Shown here one piece after another: positions 1 to 5,689 of a stretch of 10,623 bases of DNA (positions within the stretch are counted from its first letter, which is position 1; every line of letters starts with the position of its first letter). Under the pieces are notes generated by a model that did no database searches, was not told where the DNA came from, and worked only from the letters and a program-made list of their open reading frames with translations. This stretch comes from Chloroflexota bacterium (GTDB lineage: Bacteria; Chloroflexota; Dehalococcoidia; SM23-28-2; RBG-16-64-32). The position numbers and the translations under genes are program-made. The DNA lies in NCBI GenBank assembly GCA_022560365.1, contig JADFTG010000019.1, forward strand, positions 1 to 10,623, given 5' to 3'.

Positions 1-731
1 ACATAACCTCTCACCTCCGAAAAGTGATCGCCGCAGGCTTCACAGAGGTGGTCCGTGAAGGCGGGCGCGCCGGCGATGACGTCCTGGCACTCGGGGTGCT
101 TGCAGTCGAGCAGGCGCAATGGATTACGCTCGACGCGTGCCTGGCAGTCGCGGCAGACACGGCCGAGCTTGTCCGCGTAATAGGCGCGCAAAGCCTCGAG
201 ATAGCGCGGGCGGCAATCGGCGTCGCCGATCGAGTTCAGGTTGAGCGTGAGCCCGGTCAGACCGAGTTCCTCGTACAACCGCCAGAGCATCTCGATCGTC
301 TCAGCGTCCGCGGCGGCCGATGCGTCGCCGATGGCTTCGATGCCGAACTGGTGGTGCTGGCGATAGCGTCCGGCCTGGGGGCGGTCGTAGCGGAAGATCG
401 GTGTGATGTAGAAAAGGCGCACCGGCTGCGGCTGGTTGTGCATACCGTGCTCGATGTAGGCGCGGCAGACGGGCGCGGTTCCTTCGGGGCGCAGGGCCAG
501 CTCCTGGTCGCCCCGGTCCTTGAACACATACATCTCCTTCTGGACGATGTCCGTAGTGTCGCCGACGGTGCGCTTGAACAGTGCCACGTCCTCGAACATT
601 GGCGTGTCGATCTGTGCGTAGCGGAACTCCCCGCATAGCCTCTCGGCCGTGTCGCGCACGTAGTCCCACCACGGCTGTTCGTCGGGAAGAATGTCCTGTG
701 TGCCGCGTGGCGCCTGGATGTCTGGCGTCAT
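1..731 (-). CDS. hisS: Histidyl-tRNA synthetase, N-terminal 243 residues (3' part beyond window)
   Basis: Class II aminoacyl-tRNA synthetase that charges tRNA-His in the cytoplasm. Reading from the ATG at 731, the frame stays open to the window edge, so about 243 residues of a protein usually near 420 are seen. The N-terminus has the family opening (APRGTQDILPDE, residues 7-18), then the motif-1 region with TVGDTTDIVQKEMY (55-68), RPEGTAPVCRAY (81-92), and class II motif 2 with the histidine site (FRYDRPQAGRYRQHHQFG, 113-130). Cysteines pair as CRDC (193-196), C210/C215 and CEAC (230-233); some bacterial HisRS carry similar cysteines, and metal binding here is only a guess. The motif-3 and anticodon-binding parts are outside the window. 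There is no Shine-Dalgarno sequence before the ATG, but a -10-like box ends 6 nt upstream, which suggests a leaderless mRNA. It is divergent from the Rel gene. Confidence 0.96.
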   Translation of the reverse strand, partial: MTPDIQAPRGTQDILPDEQPWWDYVRDTAERLCGEFRYAQIDTPMFEDVALFKRTVGDTTDIVQKEMYVFKDRGDQELALRPEGTAPVCRAYIEHGMHNQPQPVRLFYITPIFRYDRPQAGRYRQHHQFGIEAIGDASAAADAETIEMLWRLYEELGLTGLTLNLNSIGDADCRPRYLEALRAYYADKLGRVCRDCQARVERNPLRLLDCKHPECQDVIAGAPAFTDHLCEACGDHFSEVRGY

Positions 732-737
732 GGGACG

Positions 738-767
738 AGGATAGCAGCGCGGGGGCGCTAGTGGCAG
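738..767 (-). promoter_or_regulatory. Probable sigma-70-type promoter of hisS giving a leaderless mRNA
   Basis: Read on the minus strand, CTGCCA (767-762, 4 of 6 matches to TTGACA) is followed after 18 bp by TATCCT (743-738, keeping the key T, A and final T of a -10 box). Transcription would begin about 6-7 nt later, at or next to the ATG at 731. The bases between the box and the ATG contain no purine-rich ribosome site, which fits leaderless translation. No transcript data are available here. Confidence 0.45.
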
Positions 768-796
768 CCGAAGAAGCATCCGCAGCGAGCCTCCGG

Positions 797-811
797 TGCT
801 AAACTTGGAGG
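797..811 (+). promoter_or_regulatory. Start region of relA: extended -10-like box overlapping a GGAGG ribosome site
   Basis: TGC followed by TAAACT (797-805) resembles an extended -10 element (TGn plus 4 of 6 matches to TATAAT). GGAGG follows at once at 807-811, 4 nt before the ATG at 816. If the -10 reading is right, transcription would start near 812 and the GGAGG would not be in the message. If the GGAGG is the working ribosome site, the promoter must lie further upstream, inside the 84-bp gap or in hisS. No good -35 box was found. The two readings exclude each other; the ribosome site is the safer one. Confidence 0.4.
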
Positions 812-815
812 ACAT

Positions 816-3014
816 ATGACGATTGCTGACGAGGAGAAGCTGGGGCAGCCGCTCCTTGACCGCGTGGCCGAGTATCTGCCGCCCGAGGGGCAGAAGCTGG
901 TGCGCAGCGCACTGCAATTCGCGACTGAATCGCACGCGGGCCAGGCGCGCAAGAGCGGCGATCCGGTCATCACCCATCCCCTCGCGGCGGCCGAGGCGAT
1001 CGCCGCGCTTCAGCTGGACGCGGCGACGATCGCTGGGGCGCTGCTGCACGACGTGCAGGAAGACTGCGCCGTCGAAAACTCTGAGATCGAGAAGCGCTTC
1101 GGTCCGGAAGTGGCGCTGATGGTCGAAGGCGTCACCAAGCTGGGCGAGATATCCGGGCAGGCGGCGGACACCGACGTGGCCGACCGGCGGATGCAGGCGG
1201 AGAACCTGAGAAAGATGTTCCTGGCGATGGCACAGGATCTGCGTGTGGTAATCATCAAGCTGGCCGACCGCCTGCACAACATGCGCACTCTCTGGGCGCT
1301 GGAGCGCGACGACCGCGAGCGCATCGCCCGAGAGACGATGGAGATCTACGCCCCGCTGGCGGCGCGGCTGGGCATTTGGGAGATCAAGTGGCAGCTGGAA
1401 GACCTGGCGTTTCGTCACCTTCAGCCCGAAACGTACAAGCGCGTCGCCCAGATGCTCGACGCTAAACGCGGTGCGCGCGAACGGTACGTGACGGAAGTGG
1501 AGAAGATCCTGGAGACGGAACTCGCGAAGCAGGGCGTCGAGGCTGACGTCCAGGGGCGCGCGAAGCACATCTATAGCATCTACGAAAAGATGGAGAAGTA
1601 CGCCTCAGAAGGCCGCAGCGTTGACGAAATCTACGATCTGATCGCCGTCCGTGTGCTGGTGACATCGGAGGACGAATGCTACAAGGCTCTCGGCGTTGTG
1701 CACGCTCTCTGGCGGCCGCTTCCGGGGACGTTCGACGACTACATCGCAATGCCAAAGGAGAGCATGTACCAGTCGCTGCACACGACAGTGATGGCGCTTC
1801 AGACTCAGCCGCTTGAAGTGCAGATCCGGACACGTGAAATGCACTACTCGGCCGAGTACGGCATCGCGGCCCACTGGCGCTACAAGGAAGGCTCGAAGCG
1901 TGACGCTCGCTACGAGGAGCGACTGGCCTGGATCCGTCAGCTGATGGACTGGCAGCGGGACATCTCGCAGGCTGAGGAGTGGGTCGAGGCGATCAAGACG
2001 GACATCTTCCAGGACCAGGTGTTCGTCTTCACGCCCCGCGGTGAGATCAAGGACATGCCTTCCGGTTCGACACCGCTCGACTTCGCGTACCGGATCCACA
2101 CGGATCTCGGGCACCTCTGCGTTGGCGCCAAGGTCAACGGCAAGCTGGTCTCGCTGAACAACCCGCTCAAGAACGGTGACGTGATCGAAATCCTCACCAG
2201 CAAGTCGTCCAAGGGTCCGTCGCGCGACTGGATGAACCAAAACCTGGGCTATCTCCGCACCTCGCACGGCCGCGAGAAGGTGCGGCAGTGGTTCAAGCGC
2301 CAGGAACGTGCGGAGAACATAGCGCGCGGAAAGGAGATGCTGGAGCGCGAGATGTCGCGACTGGGCACGAGCCTGCCGGAGATGCAGGCAGAGCTCCTGC
2401 GCATCTTCAAGTTCGAGGATCGCGAGGACTTCTACCTACGCGTGGGCTACGGCGAGATCAGCACTCAGCACGTTGGCAACAAGATCGCCTCGCTGATTCG
2501 GGAGACGGAGGAAGTGCATGAGGTCGAAGCGCCGGCCCAGCAGACCTACACTCCCAACATCCAGGTCCTGGGCACCGGTGACCTGCTGACGCGTCTCTCG
2601 CGCTGCTGCAACCCGGTCCCCGGCGATGAGATCATCGGCTATGTTACCCGCGGCGAAGGTGTCTCCGTTCACCGGCGCGACTGCCCGAACGTGCTGCATG
2701 AGGACGAGACGGAGAGGCTGATCGACGTCGAGTGGGGCCGGCGCGGGCAGATGTACCCGGTGGCCGTGCACATCGAGGCCTGGGACCGCGTTGGGCTTCT
2801 TCGCGACGTGGCGACGCTTGTCGCGGAGGAGGCCGTGAACATGGTCGGCGTTCACACGCAGGAAGGGGAAGATGGCCACATCATGATCTTCATGACGCTG
2901 GAGACGACCGGCGTCGAGCAGCTCTCGCGGATGCTCAACAAGCTTGAGGTGATCCGCGGAGTGCTGTCTGTCAGCCGGAGCGGCGGCGGCGGCAAGGCAC
3001 GTCGAAAGAACTAG
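816..3014 (+). CDS. relA: RelA/SpoT-family bifunctional (p)ppGpp synthetase/hydrolase, 732 aa
   Basis: Makes and degrades the alarmone (p)ppGpp in the stringent response; ribosome-associated when active. The length and domain order are those of a long Rel. The HD hydrolase domain (about 30-190) keeps all expected metal and substrate residues: R45, H54, HDVQED at 78-83, and KLADRLHN at 148-155. The synthetase domain (about 235-355) has the G-loop GRAKHIYSIYEKM (247-259), YDLIAVRV (273-280), MYQSLHTTV (317-325) and EVQIRT (334-339). TGS follows (about 398-462, with H428 in IHTDLGH), then a helical linker, a cysteine-containing RIS/zinc-finger part (CC at 597-598, HRRDC at 619-623) and a C-terminal ACT domain (about 646-720). 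The hydrolase looks active. Unusually for a bifunctional enzyme, the synthetase motif before YIAMPK reads TFDD (305-308), not the RxKD typical of Rel/SpoT. It is divergent from hisS and followed by the kinase gene after 72 bp. Confidence 0.97.
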   Translation: MTIADEEKLGQPLLDRVAEYLPPEGQKLVRSALQFATESHAGQARKSGDPVITHPLAAAEAIAALQLDAATIAGALLHDVQEDCAVENSEIEKRFGPEVALMVEGVTKLGEISGQAADTDVADRRMQAENLRKMFLAMAQDLRVVIIKLADRLHNMRTLWALERDDRERIARETMEIYAPLAARLGIWEIKWQLEDLAFRHLQPETYKRVAQMLDAKRGARERYVTEVEKILETELAKQGVEADVQGRAKHIYSIYEKMEKYASEGRSVDEIYDLIAVRVLVTSEDECYKALGVVHALWRPLPGTFDDYIAMPKESMYQSLHTTVMALQTQPLEVQIRTREMHYSAEYGIAAHWRYKEGSKRDARYEERLAWIRQLMDWQRDISQAEEWVEAIKTDIFQDQVFVFTPRGEIKDMPSGSTPLDFAYRIHTDLGHLCVGAKVNGKLVSLNNPLKNGDVIEILTSKSSKGPSRDWMNQNLGYLRTSHGREKVRQWFKRQERAENIARGKEMLEREMSRLGTSLPEMQAELLRIFKFEDREDFYLRVGYGEISTQHVGNKIASLIRETEEVHEVEAPAQQTYTPNIQVLGTGDLLTRLSRCCNPVPGDEIIGYVTRGEGVSVHRRDCPNVLHEDETERLIDVEWGRRGQMYPVAVHIEAWDRVGLLRDVATLVAEEAVNMVGVHTQEGEDGHIMIFMTLETTGVEQLSRMLNKLEVIRGVLSVSRSGGGGKARRKN

Positions 3015-3086
3015 CCTCACAGCGCGCCGAGGCAGCATACGCTAGAATTCCTGTATCGGTGATTCGTGGAACACGGGGGGTGACGC

Positions 3087-4241
3087 GTGAACGAACCGCA
3101 GGCCGTATCTGACATCGACAGAGACTACCTGTCGTACATCGCCCGCAGGGCCCTGGGAGACGACTCCATCGAGGTTAGCGAGTTCGGCGTTGTCGAGGAA
3201 CCGTTTGAGTTCCCGCGCTTCGGCGAGAAAGAGTTCTATGAGCTTCCGTTCTCGTACAAAAGCATCGCCGGCGAGGGCCGCGCCAGCGTAATCCTGCGCG
3301 TGATGCCGAAAATGGACGCCGTCATGATGCTGACGGGCGACATGGAGCACCGCGAGCTGAAGGCGTTCGAAATGGGCCTCTTTGACATGGTGCCCGAGAC
3401 GTTCTCCGTCCCCTACGTCCACGTCATTCACCGGCCGGAGCGCGAGCAGTACTGGGCGTTCCTGCGCGACGTGCGTCCGCAGATGGACGCTCTGGGAATG
3501 CACACGAAGGTTCCGGACGAGACCATGCGCACGATCCTCTCTCACCTGGCAGCGTTCCACGCGCGGTTCTGGGAAAAGCACGACATTATCGATGAACCCT
3601 GGCTGATGAGCCTCAAACGCCCGGTGGACTACTTCTACCGCTGCATCGTCGACATCATCGATGGGATGAAGGAGCCAGCTGAGCCGACCGTTTACATCAC
3701 GGAACGCTGGCCGTGGCTGGCGGAGGGCGTCGTCAACCTCTTGCAGTCGCTTGAGCCGGACACGCGGCGTGCGATCGAGAAGCTATACCGTGAGCCGGAG
3801 GATCTGTTGGAGCGCATTGAGCCGATGCCGAAGACGCTCTGTCACTACGACTTTGACAACCGCAACCTTGGGATCGAGGAAGGGCCCGACGGCCCGCGTA
3901 CCGTTGTCATCGACTGGGAGATCCTCGGTAAAGGTATTTCCTCTTCGGACGTCGTGCGCTTCACGGCCTACCAGCAGCCGGACGACCTCGACGCGGTGAT
4001 CGACTTCTACCTGGACCAGCTGGAGGCGCAGCTCGGCGATAAGATCGACCGCGAGGAGTGGCGGTTGGGCTTCGAGCTGGGGTCGATCACGGAGTGGCAG
4101 ATCCGCGGCGTACTGTTCGGCGTGATGGTCAGTGCGCCCTCAGCGCCGGTGCCTGACGAGCAGCGGCCGGCCATGCGCGAGCGTGTGTTCTCTGACGTTT
4201 CCTACGTCGAGTCGCTCATCCGGAAGCACGGGCTGGCCTAG
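3087..4241 (+). CDS. APH / ecdysteroid-kinase-like small-molecule phosphotransferase, 384 aa
   Basis: Cytoplasmic protein-kinase-fold enzyme expected to transfer phosphate from ATP to a small alcohol or amine; the substrate is unknown and there is no specific sign of drug resistance. The catalytic loop is HYDFDNRN (H253, D255 as base, N260) and the metal-binding segment is VVIDWE with D276. The N-lobe segment around ILRVMPK (69-75), the acidic helix HRELKAFE (88-95) and AAFHARFWEK (155-164) recall the EcKL/DUF1679 branch of the APH clan. At the place where the nucleotide-binding beta3 lysine is expected there is R71 (K75 is close by). The start is GTG at 3087, chosen because GGGGGTGA (3076-3083) is a near-perfect ribosome site; the GGGGG core lies 6 nt upstream. 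TAGAAT at 3043-3048 could be a -10 box, but I see no -35. It may share transcription with rel, 72 bp upstream. Nothing around it names a pathway. Confidence 0.85.
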   Translation: MNEPQAVSDIDRDYLSYIARRALGDDSIEVSEFGVVEEPFEFPRFGEKEFYELPFSYKSIAGEGRASVILRVMPKMDAVMMLTGDMEHRELKAFEMGLFDMVPETFSVPYVHVIHRPEREQYWAFLRDVRPQMDALGMHTKVPDETMRTILSHLAAFHARFWEKHDIIDEPWLMSLKRPVDYFYRCIVDIIDGMKEPAEPTVYITERWPWLAEGVVNLLQSLEPDTRRAIEKLYREPEDLLERIEPMPKTLCHYDFDNRNLGIEEGPDGPRTVVIDWEILGKGISSSDVVRFTAYQQPDDLDAVIDFYLDQLEAQLGDKIDREEWRLGFELGSITEWQIRGVLFGVMVSAPSAPVPDEQRPAMRERVFSDVSYVESLIRKHGLA

Positions 4242-4418
4242 GACGACTCGGCCCGGCGGAAGACTGGGGGGAATGGCGTCAACCCGTCGTTCTCGTCGCG
4301 GGGCGGGCTGAGGTTGTGCTCGTTCTTCTGCACGCACCTTGGCGGTGTGAGCCTGTTGGATGAACCTCATCCGCGGTCTCGCCCGCGTTCGCGTAGGTGG
4401 CGTATGGGCGGTGGCTGG
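4242..4418 (+). other. Gene-free stretch between the kinase gene and the tRNA promoter
   Basis: No credible coding frame on either strand. The only structure I see is a short inverted repeat, GGATGA (4358-4363) and TCATCC (4367-4372) with a 3-nt loop and no T-run after it, too weak to call a terminator. No clear terminator for the kinase gene was found. Confidence 0.5.
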
Positions 4419-4448
4419 TTGAAGGAGCTTGAAGCCGGGCCTTACAAT
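4419..4448 (+). promoter_or_regulatory. Sigma-70-type promoter of the tRNA gene
   Basis: TTGAAG (4419-4424, 4 of 6 to TTGACA) and TACAAT (4443-4448, 5 of 6 to TATAAT) are separated by 18 bp. The predicted start, near 4455, is only about 3 nt before the mature tRNA 5' end at 4458, so the precursor would have a very short 5' leader. This is the best-matching promoter in the window. Confidence 0.6.
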
Positions 4449-4457
4449 TCTTGAGGC

Positions 4458-4532
4458 GGGCCCGTAGCTCAAGGGTAGAGCGCCCGGCTCATAACCGGTC
4501 GGTTGCAGGTTCGACTCCTGCCGGGCCCACCA
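4458..4532 (+). tRNA. tRNA with CAU anticodon: probably tRNA-Ile2, alternatively elongator tRNA-Met
   Basis: The full cloverleaf can be drawn by hand: acceptor stem GGGCCCG (4458-4464) with CGGGCCC (4522-4528), 7 perfect pairs; D stem GCTC/GAGC (4467-4470, 4478-4481) with a short 7-nt loop; anticodon stem 4483-4487 with 4495-4499 (outermost pair C/U not Watson-Crick) and loop CTCATAA with CAT at 4490-4492; 5-nt variable loop; T stem GCAGG/CCTGC with loop TTCGACT; A73 and an encoded CCA at 4530-4532. It is not an initiator: position 1 pairs with 72, and the anticodon stem lacks the three G-C pairs. C4-G69 and C5-G68 are the pairs known to favour the lysidine synthetase TilS, which makes an Ile2 (AUA-reading) tRNA more likely than elongator Met. 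No clear terminator follows directly. Confidence 0.95.
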
Positions 4533-4653
4533 CTCATGTCCCGCGGGCTCCTGTTGCCGGACCTGGCCTCTGCGACTGACTCGAAGCTCTGGGGTGCTGT
4601 CGCGATGTAACGAAATTCGCGATGCCTCGTCAAAGAGATCGACGGGGTAATCG

Positions 4654-4693
4654 GAGAGGCTGGAGACGGTGAGATCACCATCGCCAGCCTCTC
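4654..4693 (+). other. Long imperfect inverted repeat (16 paired positions) between tRNA and Nudix gene
   Basis: GAGAGGCTGG (4654-4663) pairs perfectly with CCAGCCTCTC (4684-4693). Inside, after an A/G mismatch, 4665-4666 pair with 4681-4682, then a C/A mismatch, then GGTG (4668-4671) pairs with CACC (4676-4679), closing on an AGAT loop. A G-T pair (4653/4694) could add one more. The following bases, TTCTGAAT, are not a real T-run, so this is at best a weak intrinsic terminator for transcription running on from the tRNA. It ends just before the Nudix promoter. It could also be the 3' end of a small RNA or a protein-binding repeat. Confidence 0.5.
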
Positions 4694-4721
4694 TTCTGAA
4701 TACGAGGGTTGGTGACCCAAG

Positions 4722-4733
4722 GTGACGCGTCAC
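4722..4733. promoter_or_regulatory. 12-bp perfect palindrome overlapping the Nudix -35 box, possible operator
   Basis: GTGACGCGTCAC is a perfect palindrome. Its left half coincides with the -35-like GTGACG of the promoter ending at 4751. A further GGTGAC lies 10 bp upstream (4711-4716), in direct repeat with 4721-4726. A dimeric regulator bound here would cover the -35 box. No regulator gene is visible nearby. Confidence 0.35.
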
Positions 4734-4751
4734 ACGCTACTCAGATATGAT
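4722..4751 (+). promoter_or_regulatory. Probable promoter of the Nudix gene
   Basis: GTGACG (4722-4727) and TATGAT (4746-4751, 5 of 6 to TATAAT) are separated by 18 bp. Transcription would start near 4758, a few nt before the ATG at 4762. The -10 box contains the ATG at 4747, which therefore could not be translated from this promoter. Confidence 0.45.
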
Positions 4752-4761
4752 GACGGTGCTC

Positions 4762-5334
4762 ATGCGATCTGAAGAACTAATCGAGAAACTCGAAGCGGGA
4801 CTCGCGGACTATAACCCTCGCCGCATCGACAACCCGGCGGCCACGCCCGCTGCGGTGCTTCTTCTGCTCAGGTCTGTTGAGCGGGAACCCCACGTCGTCT
4901 TTACAGAGCGCACCAGCAACGTCGAACACCACAAGGGCCAGATCTGCTTCCCCGGCGGCGGCATGATGGATTCCGACGCGACGGCTGAGGCGACCGCGCT
5001 GCGCGAGACGTTCGAGGAGATCGGTGTCAAGAGCGAGCATGTGCGAGTCATTGGCCAGCTCGACGACATTCTCACCGTCAGCGCCTTCCGGGTGTCGCCG
5101 TTCGTCGGCCTGTTTGAGCACGACCCTGATTATCAGTACACGACTTGCGACGTCGAGGTCGCACAGGTGATCGAGGTGCCGTTCAGTTTCCTGTTGGAAG
5201 AAGGAAGCATGGAGCTGGAAGTCCGCGAGCACCGCGGCCGGGAAGTGCTGGTCCCATCTTTTTCTTATGACGGGCACCGCATCTGGGGCGCCACCGCCCG
5301 CATGCTCCACCAGCTGATCGAGCTGGTGCGCTAG
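4762..5334 (+). CDS. Nudix hydrolase, CoA-pyrophosphatase (NudL/UPF0035) type, 190 aa
   Basis: Expected to hydrolyse the diphosphate bond of coenzyme A or CoA derivatives (to 4'-phosphopantetheine and 3',5'-ADP) in the cytoplasm. The frame contains the CoA-type signature ahead of the Nudix helix, VVFTERTSNVEHHKGQICF then PGGG (residues 45-67 from the start used here), followed by TALRETFEEIGV (78-89), which supplies the RExxEExG metal-binding helix. The size is typical. The frame could open at ATG 4747, but that ATG lies inside the TATGAT box. The ATG at 4762 (sixth codon of the longer form) gives a normal family N-terminus, MRSEELIEKLE, and would be nearly leaderless; neither start has a ribosome site. 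The zinc-ribbon gene follows after 5 nt. The substrate could differ, since CoA activity is inferred from the motif only. Confidence 0.88.
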   Translation: MRSEELIEKLEAGLADYNPRRIDNPAATPAAVLLLLRSVEREPHVVFTERTSNVEHHKGQICFPGGGMMDSDATAEATALRETFEEIGVKSEHVRVIGQLDDILTVSAFRVSPFVGLFEHDPDYQYTTCDVEVAQVIEVPFSFLLEEGSMELEVREHRGREVLVPSFSYDGHRIWGATARMLHQLIELVR

Positions 5335-5339
5335 CCTGC

Positions 5340-5591
5340 GTGCGCGACTCGCCGCCGGCCGACGATTCCCTGGTCCCGCCCCGGAAGCGGCCTCCCTGTA
5401 AGCGCTGTAAGGTAAGCGACTGGCGGATCGACGTACGCTCGAAGTCACGGCTGCGTTGGGCGATCGAGACTGTCTTCGCTGTACCGGACGTGCTCATCTT
5501 CCAGAGCGAATCGGCCGGCTGGCCGGGCAAAGAGTATGAGCGCTGGACGTGCGCGAGCTGTGGTCGCTCGATTCGCGTGGCGCGCTCCTGA
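5340..5591 (+). CDS. Small zinc-ribbon-like hypothetical protein, 83 aa
   Basis: I do not recognise the family. The protein has two CxxC knuckles, CKRC (20-23) and CASC (71-74), 47 residues apart, flanked by basic residues, which fits a single structural zinc site. The span between them is hydrophobic in part (AVPDVLIF, 47-54), so the fold may be a ribbon with an inserted beta-rich segment. The start is GTG at 5340, 5 nt after the Nudix stop; no ribosome site is seen, so translational coupling to the Nudix gene is likely. Codon use is strongly G/C at third positions, like the neighbours, and no better frame exists on the other strand. The N-terminal 19 residues are Pro- and Asp-rich and probably disordered. 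Function unknown. Confidence 0.6.
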   Translation: MRDSPPADDSLVPPRKRPPCKRCKVSDWRIDVRSKSRLRWAIETVFAVPDVLIFQSESAGWPGKEYERWTCASCGRSIRVARS

Positions 5592-5689
5592 AGCGCTAGT
5601 GAGCCGCGCCCGAACGGGCCGTTTGCCTGCGGCGGCGATTACGGATACGGTTTCACCTGCAATAGTTCACGCGTGCCAGGGGTAGGGAT

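Noticed and set aside
24..638. 204-codon plus-strand frame
   Set aside because: It is the antisense shadow of hisS, whose conserved motifs are clear on the minus strand.
1605..2267. 220-codon minus-strand frame inside the Rel gene
   Set aside because: Shadow of a highly conserved coding gene in GC-rich DNA; no domain recognisable.
3043..3048. TAGAAT as a promoter of the kinase gene
   Set aside because: No -35 box or extended -10 TG was found at proper spacing, so it is mentioned only as a possibility under the gene.
4140..4733. 197-codon minus-strand frame and a shorter one at 4469-4720, with residues like ARQESNLQPTGYEPGALPLS
   Set aside because: This is the well-known false translation across the antisense strand of a tRNA gene; it also runs through the tRNA promoter and hairpin.
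4777..5448. 223-codon minus-strand frame opposite the Nudix gene
   Set aside because: Antisense to the Nudix box and CxxC motifs, with no recognisable product.
5608..5619. Short inverted repeat GCCCG-AA-CGGGC followed by CGTTTG
   Set aside because: A 5-bp stem with a 2-nt loop and only three T is too weak to call as a terminator after the zinc-ribbon gene.
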